From a virus, in the IMG/VR virus record IMGVR_UViG_3300042673_001351, positions 1-64,000 of that record: DNA of 64,000 bases; one strand, written 5' to 3'. Shown here in pieces: positions 1 through 10,281 of the stretch. A program made the position numbers and the translations under genes. Under the pieces are notes generated by a model. The model was not told where the DNA came from and made no database searches. It worked only from the letters and a program-made list of their open reading frames with translations. Each line of letters starts with the position of its first letter. Position 1 is the first letter of the stretch.

Positions 1-1914
1 ATTTGGCTTAAAGTAAATTTCTGAGTTTATGTCTGCGGTTCCTACTTTTGAAAAATTTCTATATTTATTTACATCTGCTGAGTTCTCTATCCAAATATTT
101 ATAAAGTTTGATCCATTATTTGAAACGTTTGTTTCTGTTAATGCGTCATAAATTGTAGAAGGGGTTAGTTCTTTTGGAATATACTGGTAACCTATTGCAT
201 CAAACTCTATTATTTCTGAGTCTATCATAAAGTATCCATTAAAATTAAATCCTGATTGAAACTTGCTGTACTTATCTAAAGTTCCTAAATCTAATATTAC
301 TTTAGTACTACTTGAAGTTAGAGTTTCTTTTAGTCCTCCAGCAATTAAATATGAGGTTGGTGACTGCCACAGGGGACCAGATGCGCCTAGATAGCTAGAT
401 GATATTGGGGTAGACCAAAGAACTTTAACTTGATTTGCTGATGCTATTTCTTTCTGATTAAAGCTAGCTATGTTTGGCAAATATGTACCGTCTTTTTCAT
501 AATAAAAATTCCAAGACTTTTCAGTTCTTGAATACATATAGTTTCTACTATAAAATTGCAGTATATTGTTTTCGTCCACTACAGCATTCATCTGTATGTC
601 TCTACATATCTCTTGAATATTTTCCCACACAGTCTTGCTTCCATCTGTCCAAAAATAATTAATAAATGGTATAGAATTATCTGTGTCAGATGTTAAATTA
701 AAAGAATAGTTTGTAAATCCTACTGAGTCTAGTAATCTTCTAATTACGGCTGTGGCTGGGTAGTACTCGCAAAGAATATCTGGTGCCACGGTTTCCATTA
801 AATACTTAGTGTTGTCTAATGCAGTTACTGTTGACTCCCCGTAGCTATCTATGTCCCAGTTGTCTACATAATAATACCCTTGAGATATTTTGTCGTACTT
901 TTTAGATCCTTCAGTAATTGCTCCATTTGAATGGTATATTTTAAAATACGGATTAATTATTGCATTTTTATATATATATGTTAATGAACTATCTAGCGTT
1001 GAGGTCCTATTATAGGAAATATATTGCGGTGCTGTTTGATTAAATTTTGCTAAACTTACGCTTAAACTATTAGCGGTTACTTTTCCAACTGGCAGTATGT
1101 CTTCTGAGCTGGATGAAGATTCTTTATTTATTTCAAATGATACTACATCTGATGATATATCTTTTACCCATCTTGCTGAGATCTCTATAAGACCAATTAT
1201 TTTCCCTGCCCCAGCGCTTGGAGTTGTAACTGTAACAGATTTAATTGATATTGGTGTTCCAAAAGATGTTGGCTCTGGTAGTGGGCTTGATGTCCATGAT
1301 GTTCCATTATAAGATAAAGATACGTTTCCATCAGAAGGGGTTGACAATGCACTTGCAATTGTAACCTGAGTATTATCTGACTTAGTTACTACTACTGTAT
1401 AGGTGGATGGAAGCGTGTGATTTTTTTCAAATCTTAATACAATTTTATTTGTAAGAGCATACTTTGTTCCAGATGTAGCATAATTTATTGTTACATTTGC
1501 TCCTGTATTTATTGGAGTAACCCAATACTTATAAAACGTTTCTACTCCTGGATAATATATTCTAGGTTGATTGTCTGGGTACTTTACAGACCTGTATGGT
1601 GAAAATGAATTTGTGTATGTATCGGCATCTGCCATAATAAAATATTTAATTCCTGAGCTTAAAGGCCTAAAAGGTTTTATTAGTGAGTCTACGGGAAATA
1701 ATTTTTTATAAGGATTTGGTCGGCTTGAAGGCCAAGATGCTTGTCCTATTGCATTAGTAATTTGACCTGTGTATGCCGAATCGGCAATATTGTTTGTTGC
1801 AGAAATATTATCTAGCATGTGGTTCATGTTATATTCAATATAGCATCCTGAGTCTATTTGAATGTTAGTATTGTTATAAAGAGTATTCTTTAAATTAGTT
1901 GAAGCTGTTATCAT
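1..1914 (-). CDS. Tail-tip / minor tail protein, 3' end outside window
   Basis: Open frame of 638 codons from the ATG at 1912-1914 to the left edge with no stop, so the C-terminus lies outside the window. It starts one base after the stop of the distal-tail-like gene (1916), so the two are co-transcribed after the tape measure. The protein begins MITASTNLKN and is rich in Ser, Thr, Asn and aromatic residues, as beta-rich tail-tip proteins are; no enzymatic motif is visible. By siphovirus gene order (tape measure, distal tail, tail tip) it should be the first tip or baseplate component. The role is inferred from position. Confidence 0.7.
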   Translation of the reverse strand, partial: MITASTNLKNTLYNNTNIQIDSGCYIEYNMNHMLDNISATNNIADSAYTGQITNAIGQASWPSSRPNPYKKLFPVDSLIKPFRPLSSGIKYFIMADADTYTNSFSPYRSVKYPDNQPRIYYPGVETFYKYWVTPINTGANVTINYATSGTKYALTNKIVLRFEKNHTLPSTYTVVVTKSDNTQVTIASALSTPSDGNVSLSYNGTSWTSSPLPEPTSFGTPISIKSVTVTTPSAGAGKIIGLIEISARWVKDISSDVVSFEINKESSSSSEDILPVGKVTANSLSVSLAKFNQTAPQYISYNRTSTLDSSLTYIYKNAIINPYFKIYHSNGAITEGSKKYDKISQGYYYVDNWDIDSYGESTVTALDNTKYLMETVAPDILCEYYPATAVIRRLLDSVGFTNYSFNLTSDTDNSIPFINYFWTDGSKTVWENIQEICRDIQMNAVVDENNILQFYSRNYMYSRTEKSWNFYYEKDGTYLPNIASFNQKEIASANQVKVLWSTPISSSYLGASGPLWQSPTSYLIAGGLKETLTSSSTKVILDLGTLDKYSKFQSGFNFNGYFMIDSEIIEFDAIGYQYIPKELTPSTIYDALTETNVSNNGSNFINIWIENSADVNKYRNFSKVGTADINSEIYFKPN

Positions 1915-1915
1915 T

Positions 1916-2389
1916 TTAGACCTCTACCAGTGTTATTGATACATTCCAAAATGGCTGCATACCTCTTTTTAATACCGTAAAGTTGCAGTCGCTAAATACA
2001 ACTGTGTACTCTTCATAGTTTTCTGCCTCCTGATTAGTTCCATTTTTTGCTAAATTTACTCTAATATTAAATGATGACTGCCCTTGGGCACTACTGTAGA
2101 ATGTTCTTAAATCTTCTGCTCCCCATTCACCATCAACTGTTAATGTTCTATATGATGGAAGCATGTCCCAAGATAAGGTAAATGTCTTTTTATCTGCCAC
2201 AAAATATTTTCTAAGTGTTCCATTAGACATTCTTTGTTGTCTTTCAATACGCTCACTTGAAATATCAAATTGAGATCTGTTGTGTTCTGAAACTTTATTG
2301 TATTTTAATGAACCATCTCCGCCATTTGCAGATGCGTCATATCCTTGAATTTGAAGTATAGATCCTCTAGGCATTGTTACTGTTGTCAT
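1916..2389 (-). CDS. Distal-tail-like protein
   Basis: 157 aa. Its ATG overlaps the last bases of the tape-measure gene by 4 nt, a translational-coupling arrangement. The sequence is compact and beta-rich with no signal peptide or membrane segment; it contains the run LSWDMLPSY and ends with the strand-like FWNVSITLVEV. Size and position directly after the tape measure fit the distal tail (Dit-like) ring protein that joins tube and tip. The family was not recognised from sequence; the role comes from synteny. Confidence 0.6.
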   Translation of the reverse strand: MTTVTMPRGSILQIQGYDASANGGDGSLKYNKVSEHNRSQFDISSERIERQQRMSNGTLRKYFVADKKTFTLSWDMLPSYRTLTVDGEWGAEDLRTFYSSAQGQSSFNIRVNLAKNGTNQEAENYEEYTVVFSDCNFTVLKRGMQPFWNVSITLVEV

Positions 2390-5300
2390 AATGTTCTACT
2401 CCTTCCAGAGGCTATTTCACGCATTTTCATTTCTCTATGAATTGATCTTGCTACATCGTTTGCGTCAAGATTTGATCCATTAAGTGTAACATTTATATTA
2501 TATAAAGAGTTAGATGACTTTGCTAACCCGCCTTGGGCGTAAGGAGTTCTTTGTACGTATCCGCCCATTGCATATTTTTTATTATTAAATGCTTCAAATG
2601 TTTGGACTCCATACTTTTTAACTGAATCAGCATTAATTACATATTCTCCATTTGAAAGCATCGCTGGGATAGAATCGGATGTTCCAGTTCCTGGACCATA
2701 GACTGCACCTCCTGGTTGATAATATTTAACATATCCACCCATCGCTTTTTTAACTGTTGACACTACTCCAATTCCAGAGTCGTCATCTATATTATAAGTT
2801 TTTCCTTTATATGTAAATTTATCACCCTCTTTTAAGCCTTCTGCTTTTATAAGATTTTTTAAATTATTCATATTTTTCCATGTCAGCGGATTATAAGCAT
2901 CTACAAAATTTCCGTAGTCTTTAGTTACTGATTTTGGACCAGTTTGACCAGAAAATTTACTTACAGCAGCGTCAAATCTGGTTACAGCTGATTGAAATAC
3001 TGAGTCTGACGCTCCCTTAGAACTCATTGAAGAATTCATCTTTGCCAATAAATTACTAGCCATACTTAATGGATTATTTTGACTATAAACCTGACCAGTA
3101 TACCCATATTCTTTTTCATATTGAGAATACATTTTTTTCTCATCGCTTGTTCCATTTTTTAATCCAATTAAAATTTCTGCAATTTGTTTTTTAATTCCTT
3201 CTTTGTCTGCACCAGGGGCTCGTCCTAAAATAGTTAATCTTTCAATTTCATCTCTAATATTTGTTAACTTGGCTAAATTTGCGCTTGTTTCTGCGGACTT
3301 GGCCATTGATGTTTGTATTCCTTTATTAAACTTATCTTCAGCGTCTTGTAGTTTTTGTTTTTGTGCTTCTTTTATTTTTACGTCTGCCTCTTGTTTTGCA
3401 TCAATTGCTGCAATTGCAGATTTCATTTGCTTTTCTTTGGTCAGTTGCTGTATGTCTAATTGTGCTTGCGCCGCTCTAGACATATCTCCAGCAGCTAAAG
3501 CATCTTGATACTCTAGTTGTTTCTTTTTAATTTCTATTGAGAATGATTCAGAGTCTTGTTGTTCCTGCAAAGCTTTTTTTCTAGCATTTGCCGCTTCATT
3601 AATTTTCTTTATTTCTAAATCTATTGCTTTTATTTTATTCTTATAATAATCTGCATCTTGTTTTTGAGCATTTTTAATTGATGTTGAATAATTTTTTGTA
3701 GCTGCAACAGCTTTAGAAATTGGATCAGCCAAAAATGACAATGGGTTATTTTTTCCTGTATCCTCTGTTATTTGATTCAATCCATTTTGTATTGTTGCAA
3801 GATTAGAAGTTAAATCAATTGCCTCTTGTCCAGACATCTTTGAAAGATCTATTACAGAGCCCAGCTCTGAGTTGTAAAGCAATATCTTTGCTGTTACGCT
3901 AGCTAAAGATTCTGCGTTGCCTAAAATAGATGCATATATTATATTTTGTTCTTTTAATTTATTTACCTGGTCAACAGACAGTTCATTATTTTTTCCATTA
4001 ATTTTTGTAATTTTTTCCATAGTAATTCTTAAAGATTCTGCTGAATCAATTATATTTTTAGGATCTACCGCATCTTTTGTGCCAATTAGTCCTTCTTGAT
4101 AAGCTAAAACTGAGTTTATTAAAGTATCCAGGCCTTGAGCAAATTCTTCTGGGTTAAAATTATCTACAGTGGATGCTTTGCTTAGGTTATTAAATAGTCG
4201 TGATAGTGCTGAGCTTTGATCTATAATGTTTTTAAAATCACTAGTTGTTACTGCAGAAAAGGCTTGGCTAGCTTTTTCTGAAGCTTTAATCATTGCAAAT
4301 ATTTGATTAGATGCTTCGGATGCAGATAGACCCATTGCAACAAATTGTGCCTTTAGGTCGGCTGCATATTTGTTTACTCCACTGCTATCAATTTTATTAA
4401 ATGCCTCTATATAATCGGTTTGATTCTTTTTGGCATCTTCAACGGCCTTATTTAGTTCAGCTATGCTTAATGTAATTCCAGTTGGTCCATTTTTTGTATA
4501 CTGTTCATATGCAGATTGAGCTTTAACTTTGTTTAATTCTATTTGCTCATTAACTTCTTTTATTCTATCTGAGAGGGTTTTAAATTTAGTAATTCCAACA
4601 GATGCAAATGATTCCTGAGTCCCACCAAATGCTAGCCTATTTGCTTTACCTGCATCTTCTGCATTCTTTTTAATATCTAATAATACTTTTCCAACACCAA
4701 GCAATGCACCTATAAATGCACCAGGAATTGTTAATTTTCCAAGTACAGAAGCAAGTTTTGTAACTATTCCTACTCCTTGAGAAAGTCCTGCAAACATAGG
4801 CATCATTGATGCCATGCTAGATGCAATCATTATGGCTTGCCCTGCGCCACCACCAATCATGCTTCCCGCCGCCATGCCGCCCATTCCAATTCCTAATGAG
4901 GCGCCCGTACCCATTCTTGGCATTTGGCCATTAGTTAACATAGACTTACCGTAAGGATTTTTAAGTCCAGATGTAAATGCTGAGGTAACTCCGTTGGCAT
5001 ATTTCTGAACTGGCATTCCTACGCCAGTAACTCCATTTTTAAATCCAAGCATTCTATCTACTGGGTATCCTTGGTTCATTAATGTAATTGCATTTTGATT
5101 TCCAGATGTTGCAGTTTTTGTTACAACTGATTCTCCTGGTTCAAGGAGCGCTGGGACTATATCTCCCCCGCCATATCCTGGTAATTGTGAAACTCCATTT
5201 TTAAATGGCGTAGGCACAAGATTGCCACGTCCCCAGAATGGATCTGATGGACGAGCAGCGGAGGCAGATGACTGGCTCATCATTGGAAGGAATGCTGATC

Positions 5301-8300
5301 TTATTCCTCTAATTGAAGCCTGGTTAAGCATGTCGCCAAATATTTGTTCTGTTATTGGCCCCTTACTGTTTGCAATTTTATCATTTAAAACATCTGCGGC
5401 TCTTGCTGCAATACGATTAGCTGCTTGTACGTTTACACCTTGTTCTTTTAAGAAATATTTAAGGCTTACCATATCGTCTCCAGTAACTGGTGCCCAGTCA
5501 GCAGAAGTAGCAATACCTTTATTTAAATTTTTATTAAATCCTTCTCTATTTTTAACAAATTGTGTTGGAAGAAGTTGCACATAAGGCTTGTTTGTTTTAC
5601 CAGTCATATTAAGAGATGACAATTGATCTCCTGGAATCATTGGAGCAGATTGACCTGGGAGGGTTGTTAAATTTCTTGTTCTATTTCTAAATGCTTTTCC
5701 AATTCCATGAACTAGAACTTGGTTTTCATCATCTATTCCAGGTTTTGTTGGAGTAATTCCATATTTAATTATTTCTGGATCTTTGTACAAATCACCTTGT
5801 CGTTTAGAAAATTCTCTATAAGTTTTGCCAGCTCCTTGTTCAACGTGTGCTGCAGTACTCATTCCCCTGCTTCTTGATGTTACACGTTCTCCCCTTTGTG
5901 CTGCTAAATATGTTGCAGCTTGTCCAGCAGAAGGAACTCTAGAGCCACCAATTCTTCCTGCTTGTTCTGAAAACGATCTCAATAGTTTTGAAGCGCCCTT
6001 AGCCTGAATTCGATTTGTAAACCTTGGAAGCCTTAATCCTAATGCGGTAACTCCGCCAGCAAACTTTTTAGGCATTGTTGTTTCTGTTGAGTACCCGCCT
6101 CCCCAAGTTCTTACTCCTAATGATTTAGCAATTTTATCAAGAATTCCAGATGCTTTTCTATTTGGTCTAAATATTTCTTTAATGTTTGATTTTCCAGTAT
6201 TACTTACAATTGGCTGATTAACTAAAGGAACTTGAGTTAAGTTTGCAGTTCTTCCTAGTCCCGCTGCTACTTGTGATGTTGTTTGAGCCATTAATCTTTC
6301 TAGTTCAGCATTAACTGCAATAATTTTTGTACGAGCCGCATCTACTGTTATTTTACCAGACTGAAGCTGTCTAACAATTGCTGCTGACTCTGTTGCTGCA
6401 TTCGATGTTAGTTTTGTCATCGCTGGTAGGAGTTGACCAAATGTACTGTTTATTTCTGCGCTGAATGTTCCAGTTCTAGCAATTTCTTTTTTAAGCGCAG
6501 CAACTTCTTGTTTTGTCATCATAGACAAAGAACCCATCATTGCATGCCACTTTGCTGCTTCTCCTGCAACAATTCCAGTTGAAACTCCTTTAGAAGTTGT
6601 TAGTCCTTCATATTGTGGGAAATTGTCTCCCATGAATATTTGTGGCACCGCTCCTATTTTTTGATTTACAGGAATTGGTGCTGGTGTTACTGAGTGAATA
6701 GTTTGTGAATCTCTTTGTGCTTGAGACATTCCAGATCTTGGGTTATGGTGTGCTGCTGCTCTAGTTCCTGGTTTTCCGACAAGTGGGTGAGATGGATTTA
6801 CGCTGCCAGCCATTATTGCTGTTCCACCAACAGTTGAAACGGCTGGGTTTACGGCAACTGCTGCTGACATCGCTCTTTGTTCTAATGTTGCAAACTCTGC
6901 GGACAAAGATGATATTGCTTGTTTTAATACAGCAGCGGCTTTTGCATCGCTATAGAATGTTTGTTCAACTAAATTTCCAGCCTTTTGTGCTGCAAGTATT
7001 TCTGGCGTTAGTAGTTTCCAGCCTTCTCCACCTTTGAAGAAAGACCTAAAGTGTGAAGCTCCTTTAATAATATATCCAAAAAAGTTTGCAAGTACACCAG
7101 TTAACATAATTAATGGACCAGATGCAGCAGTGATCATTCCAATAAATCCTAATGCTTGTTTAATTGGTTTTGGTAAAGATTGTGCAAAATCCAATATTCC
7201 GTTAATAAACTTTATTAAAGAAGTATTAATTTTTAAGAATTGTTCGCCAACGCCAGCTAGATCTGCTTTTAATCCTTCTATTGCTCTACGATACTTACCA
7301 GATGCAGATTCTGTTACAGCTGCTAATTCTCGATCAGCTAGGTTTCCTAATTCTTGAGAGCTTGCTTTCATTAAATCTAATACTTGCAAAGTTTGACTTC
7401 CCTGTTTTCCAAGATTTTCAAATAATGCATTCATACGAGCAAATTGAAATTTACCAAACAGTTGCTCTAAAGCTTGCTGTTTCTGTAAAGGATTCAATGT
7501 CTCTAATGCTGACTGTAGCTCTAATATAGTTGCTGTTGTGTCTCCTGCATTTCTTTGAACTATATCTGTTAAAGATATTCCAAAACCCTCAAACATTCCT
7601 TTTGCTACTTTAGTTGGATTAATTAAAGAAGCTAAACCAGATTTTAATGCGTTTGCTCCTTCTGAAGCATTAATTCCGCCTTCTCTCATTGCAGTTAAAT
7701 AAAGAGCAAGATCTTTTACGTCTCCACCAAGACCTTTAACAATTGGACCCGCTTTAGGAATTGCTTCTACTAAATCGTTTAGGGTAGTTGAAGTTTGGTT
7801 TTCTACTGCGTTAAGAAAGTTAATTGATTCAGACAACTCTTCTGTATTTTGTTTAAATGCTGTTTGAATTGCAAGTGTTGCTTTCATTGCATCTTGTCTA
7901 TCTACTTCACCAAGAACTGCTAAGCGAGTAGTTTCTTTAATTGAACCAAGTAATTCGTTTCCTTGTTTTCCAGTAGCTGCAATGTCCGCAGCCAACGCAA
8001 TTGTTTCTGTAAATGAGCTACCGTATGCTTTAGCTATTTCATTTGCGGTTTGAATTACGTCTTGCCTTACTTTGCCAAGTTCTTGTGATGAAACTGCTGC
8101 AATTCCGCCATAAACTTTTGTTAATCTTACAAGTTGTTGATCAGCGTTTTTAAATGCATCTGCAGAGGCTTTTCCAAATGCTAAAAGTGGTACTGTTAAT
8201 CCTACTGTTAATTGACGTCCAGCCCACTGTGTATTTTTACCCCAGTTAATTAATTGCCCAGCACCTTCTTGAATAACTTTATTCATAATCATTAATTCTT

Positions 8301-8766
8301 GCTTGGCTATTGCTGTTTTGTTTTTAACTACATCTAAGCCTCTTGGTATATGAACATTGTATTGCATCATACCTTCGGCATTTCTGCCCAGTGGTTGAAG
8401 AACTGAATTTTGTAGTTGTACTTGCTGTTTTGCTAAATCTCTTATTAATCCACCGTTTGATTTTATGTGTTGTGAATAAGTTTGAAAAAACTTACCAAGC
8501 TTCATCTGGCCTTTATCTAATTGAGAGCCAAATTTTTCTACGTCTGAACTTAAGCTAACAAAGTGTGTTGAGAATTGACCTGTGCTTCGCATTGTTTCTG
8601 CAAAGGATCTATTCATTACAGCAACTTGCGCTGCTAATGTTTTATTGGTTGCTTGTAGTTTGTCTTGTAAACCTGTTAAGGCTGAAGATACCTTATTAAG
8701 ATCTGTAATAAGATTTGAGAAATCAGATTTAGCAACTATATTCGTTACTATTTGTTCTTCAGCCAT
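2386..8766 (-). CDS. Tail tape measure protein
   Basis: 2126 aa, the largest gene here. Residues about 200-400 match the TP901-type tape-measure core (PhageMin_Tail): a VYGG segment, AADIAATGKQG, and TAMREGGINASEGANAL. N-terminal and 1600-1800 regions are charged coiled coil; hydrophobic Gly/Met/Ala-rich segments lie near 540-570 and 1250-1330. Two Gly-rich motifs of the type (P)GTGTSDSIPAMLSNGEYVI occur near the C-terminus and a related GGGDIVPALLEPGES occurs mid-protein, both usual in tape measures. It sets tail length; at about 0.15 nm per residue the tail would be roughly 320 nm (an estimate from family behaviour). It begins 11 nt after the chaperone frame ends. Confidence 0.96.
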   Translation of the reverse strand: MAEEQIVTNIVAKSDFSNLITDLNKVSSALTGLQDKLQATNKTLAAQVAVMNRSFAETMRSTGQFSTHFVSLSSDVEKFGSQLDKGQMKLGKFFQTYSQHIKSNGGLIRDLAKQQVQLQNSVLQPLGRNAEGMMQYNVHIPRGLDVVKNKTAIAKQELMIMNKVIQEGAGQLINWGKNTQWAGRQLTVGLTVPLLAFGKASADAFKNADQQLVRLTKVYGGIAAVSSQELGKVRQDVIQTANEIAKAYGSSFTETIALAADIAATGKQGNELLGSIKETTRLAVLGEVDRQDAMKATLAIQTAFKQNTEELSESINFLNAVENQTSTTLNDLVEAIPKAGPIVKGLGGDVKDLALYLTAMREGGINASEGANALKSGLASLINPTKVAKGMFEGFGISLTDIVQRNAGDTTATILELQSALETLNPLQKQQALEQLFGKFQFARMNALFENLGKQGSQTLQVLDLMKASSQELGNLADRELAAVTESASGKYRRAIEGLKADLAGVGEQFLKINTSLIKFINGILDFAQSLPKPIKQALGFIGMITAASGPLIMLTGVLANFFGYIIKGASHFRSFFKGGEGWKLLTPEILAAQKAGNLVEQTFYSDAKAAAVLKQAISSLSAEFATLEQRAMSAAVAVNPAVSTVGGTAIMAGSVNPSHPLVGKPGTRAAAHHNPRSGMSQAQRDSQTIHSVTPAPIPVNQKIGAVPQIFMGDNFPQYEGLTTSKGVSTGIVAGEAAKWHAMMGSLSMMTKQEVAALKKEIARTGTFSAEINSTFGQLLPAMTKLTSNAATESAAIVRQLQSGKITVDAARTKIIAVNAELERLMAQTTSQVAAGLGRTANLTQVPLVNQPIVSNTGKSNIKEIFRPNRKASGILDKIAKSLGVRTWGGGYSTETTMPKKFAGGVTALGLRLPRFTNRIQAKGASKLLRSFSEQAGRIGGSRVPSAGQAATYLAAQRGERVTSRSRGMSTAAHVEQGAGKTYREFSKRQGDLYKDPEIIKYGITPTKPGIDDENQVLVHGIGKAFRNRTRNLTTLPGQSAPMIPGDQLSSLNMTGKTNKPYVQLLPTQFVKNREGFNKNLNKGIATSADWAPVTGDDMVSLKYFLKEQGVNVQAANRIAARAADVLNDKIANSKGPITEQIFGDMLNQASIRGIRSAFLPMMSQSSASAARPSDPFWGRGNLVPTPFKNGVSQLPGYGGGDIVPALLEPGESVVTKTATSGNQNAITLMNQGYPVDRMLGFKNGVTGVGMPVQKYANGVTSAFTSGLKNPYGKSMLTNGQMPRMGTGASLGIGMGGMAAGSMIGGGAGQAIMIASSMASMMPMFAGLSQGVGIVTKLASVLGKLTIPGAFIGALLGVGKVLLDIKKNAEDAGKANRLAFGGTQESFASVGITKFKTLSDRIKEVNEQIELNKVKAQSAYEQYTKNGPTGITLSIAELNKAVEDAKKNQTDYIEAFNKIDSSGVNKYAADLKAQFVAMGLSASEASNQIFAMIKASEKASQAFSAVTTSDFKNIIDQSSALSRLFNNLSKASTVDNFNPEEFAQGLDTLINSVLAYQEGLIGTKDAVDPKNIIDSAESLRITMEKITKINGKNNELSVDQVNKLKEQNIIYASILGNAESLASVTAKILLYNSELGSVIDLSKMSGQEAIDLTSNLATIQNGLNQITEDTGKNNPLSFLADPISKAVAATKNYSTSIKNAQKQDADYYKNKIKAIDLEIKKINEAANARKKALQEQQDSESFSIEIKKKQLEYQDALAAGDMSRAAQAQLDIQQLTKEKQMKSAIAAIDAKQEADVKIKEAQKQKLQDAEDKFNKGIQTSMAKSAETSANLAKLTNIRDEIERLTILGRAPGADKEGIKKQIAEILIGLKNGTSDEKKMYSQYEKEYGYTGQVYSQNNPLSMASNLLAKMNSSMSSKGASDSVFQSAVTRFDAAVSKFSGQTGPKSVTKDYGNFVDAYNPLTWKNMNNLKNLIKAEGLKEGDKFTYKGKTYNIDDDSGIGVVSTVKKAMGGYVKYYQPGGAVYGPGTGTSDSIPAMLSNGEYVINADSVKKYGVQTFEAFNNKKYAMGGYVQRTPYAQGGLAKSSNSLYNINVTLNGSNLDANDVARSIHREMKMREIASGRSRTL

Positions 8767-8776
8767 TAACTATATT

Positions 8777-9139
8777 CTACCCCTTAGAGTATCCTAACCC
8801 TGCCCCAATACCAAATCCTTGCTGTGCTGCAAGTGGGCCTTGTAAGGAAACTACATCATCTCCTGATGCATCTATTCCTAAAGCCTTTCTTTGTATATCT
8901 TCGAAGGTTGGACCTTCTGTTTTTTCTTCTTCGTTTAAGTTTACACCTTGTAAAGAAGCCAAGAATTTTCTTTTTTCTTCTTCAGTCTTTTGCATAGACT
9001 TAAATGTTTGTATTAACTCTGGCATTGAAAGACTTTCTTCCAGTTCTTCGTAATTTTTCCAATTACCTAAAAGAAAAACTTCTCCTAGCAAAGCGGCTAA
9101 ATCTAGTTCTGACCAGCCAGAACCGCTGCCGCTAGAAGG
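8777..9139 (-). CDS. Tail assembly chaperone, frameshift extension (lambda gpT-like)
   Basis: This frame has no convincing start of its own: its first Met/Leu-type start (9091) has no Shine-Dalgarno. It is open upstream to the slippery heptamer at 9139-9145 in the preceding gene. A -1 shift there joins residues 1-99 of the upstream protein to PSSGSGSGW... and about 120 aa of this frame, giving a product of about 219 aa. The extension is acidic and helical (LEESLSMPELIQTFKSMQ). Position between tail tube and tape measure plus the frameshift are the hallmarks of gpG/gpGT chaperones that load tube protein onto the tape measure. Confidence 0.85.
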   Translation of the reverse strand, partial: PSSGSGSGWSELDLAALLGEVFLLGNWKNYEELEESLSMPELIQTFKSMQKTEEEKRKFLASLQGVNLNEEEKTEGPTFEDIQRKALGIDASGDDVVSLQGPLAAQQGFGIGAGLGYSKG

Positions 9140-9435
9140 TTTGGGTCGTCAAGCTTGATCCCTCCGCAAACGTCAAGAATGCGATTGATTGTTGGCATGT
9201 CCAAAGCTTCTTCTAGTAAATCTTTATTTGCTACCAAATCTGGTAACTGTGACTGTATCGCAATTCCACATGCGTTAATTAGAATTGTTAATGTTTCGTC
9301 TTCATTTTCTGCCGATTGTGTTTTTTGAATCTCTGCCATAAACAGGCGTAGGGCCTTAATGCTTAGTGGCTTTAATTTAATCTTCGAACCATTTTGCAGT
9401 TCAATTTCTTCTACATTGTATACGGTTGTAGCCAA
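9103..9435 (-). CDS. Tail assembly chaperone (lambda gpG-like)
   Basis: 110 aa. The start is a TTG at 9433-9435, chosen because a strong AGGAGG lies at 9441-9446 and the protein then begins MATTVYNVEEIEL. It is a small, mostly helical acidic protein with a conserved-looking IKLKPLSIKALRLFMAEI segment near residues 20-38, similar in layout to tail chaperones of actinophages. It follows the tail-tube gene and is preceded by its own promoter (9462-9490). A slippery site near its 3' end makes the longer fusion. Confidence 0.85.
   Translation of the reverse strand: MATTVYNVEEIELQNGSKIKLKPLSIKALRLFMAEIQKTQSAENEDETLTILINACGIAIQSQLPDLVANKDLLEEALDMPTINRILDVCGGIKLDDPNLLAAAVLAGQN
9139..9145 (-). promoter_or_regulatory. 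Programmed -1 ribosomal frameshift site CCCAAAC
   Basis: On the minus strand the zero frame reads GAC CCA AAC CTT, so CCCAAAC is a canonical X XXY YYZ heptamer in the correct phase (codons 98-99 of the upstream gene). After a one-base slip the frame stays open to 8777. Zero-frame translation ends 11 codons later at 9103. Confidence 0.85.
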
Positions 9436-9461
9436 TTTATCCTCCTAGGATCGTCTAAATT

Positions 9462-9490
9462 ATTATAACATATAGGTATTATCACTACAA
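9462..9490 (-). promoter_or_regulatory. Sigma70-type promoter for chaperone/tape-measure operon
   Basis: Minus strand: -35 TTGTAG (9490-9485), 17-nt spacer, -10 TATAAT (9467-9462) with an extended TGT in front. It sits just after the tail-tube terminator and about 25 nt before the TTG start at 9435, so it restarts transcription of the tail operon. Confidence 0.7.
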
Positions 9491-9492
9491 AT

Positions 9493-9520
9493 AGAAAGAC
9501 CCCCAAATTAATGGGGGTCT
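9493..9520 (-). terminator. Intrinsic terminator after tail tube gene
   Basis: Minus strand: 8-bp perfect stem AGACCCCC / GGGGGTCT (9520-9513 with 9504-9497), 8-nt loop, then TTCTATTT. It is placed 20 nt after the stop of the tail-tube gene. Confidence 0.85.
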
Positions 9521-9541
9521 CTATAATTTAATTAATTTAAA

Positions 9542-10204
9542 TTAAACTGTTAATACACGGTCAATAATCTTGCCGTATTCTGCTCCTGCATATGCTGCAT
9601 CTGGAAGAAGACGGAATGTTACTGGGAATGTGGTTGCCTGTGAACGAGCCAAAGAGAACTGTGACTGTTGTACTGACAAAACACGACGTGCATAATATAC
9701 ACGCTCTGTTGCCGTGGCAGCTGCTGTTGGTGCTGCACCGACTGCAATTAATTGACGCTCTGTTGCAGCTGCTCCAAGAGCACCTGCCTCAAGACCTAGA
9801 GTCTCTGTTGCTGTTAGTCCTGTACCTGTTTCTGTTAATGTAGCAGCTCGTTGTCCGAAAACTACTAGAACGTTTTCTAGTGTTCCTTCGGCCATTTCTG
9901 TTGCGATCATAACCTCCATCGCAGACTTGAACAGCTTAGCTGTATCAAGTAGCTGATCTACTGTTACTGAATCGTATGTTGGGTTGTAAGTGATTTGAAG
10001 ACCGTTGTTGGTATAACCAACGTTACGATACTTTGAACCAGCTAAACCGTTTAGTGTATCTGTGTATGACTCTCCAGATACGTATGCAGCTGCTGCTGCT
10101 GAACCTGGCTCTTGTACTACATAACCTGACTGTGTTGAGTCTTTTTCAGAAATGAAAAGTGGTGATGCACCTACAAGAATATTCTTGGCATTGTTAAATG
10201 ACAT
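9542..10204 (-). CDS. Major tail (tube) protein
   Basis: 220 aa. It is bounded by its own promoter (10282-10310) and a strong terminator (9497-9520), as expected for one of the most abundant virion proteins. The sequence is beta-rich and Ala/Thr-rich (for example GLEAGALGAAATERQLIAVGA). The start ATG at 10204 has a strong Shine-Dalgarno (AGGAGG about 7 nt upstream). Order relative to tail terminator and tail chaperones identifies it as the tube subunit; no sequence motif was used. Codon use looks more GC-rich than the neighbours, as expected for high expression. Confidence 0.85.
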   Translation of the reverse strand: MSFNNAKNILVGASPLFISEKDSTQSGYVVQEPGSAAAAAYVSGESYTDTLNGLAGSKYRNVGYTNNGLQITYNPTYDSVTVDQLLDTAKLFKSAMEVMIATEMAEGTLENVLVVFGQRAATLTETGTGLTATETLGLEAGALGAAATERQLIAVGAAPTAAATATERVYYARRVLSVQQSQFSLARSQATTFPVTFRLLPDAAYAGAEYGKIIDRVLTV

Positions 10205-10281
10205 TTACTACCTCCTGTATTTCAATATATATATATTTAAATCCTAAAATCAAGCTGGCTAGGCTTCTTTCCTCTAGGTCA

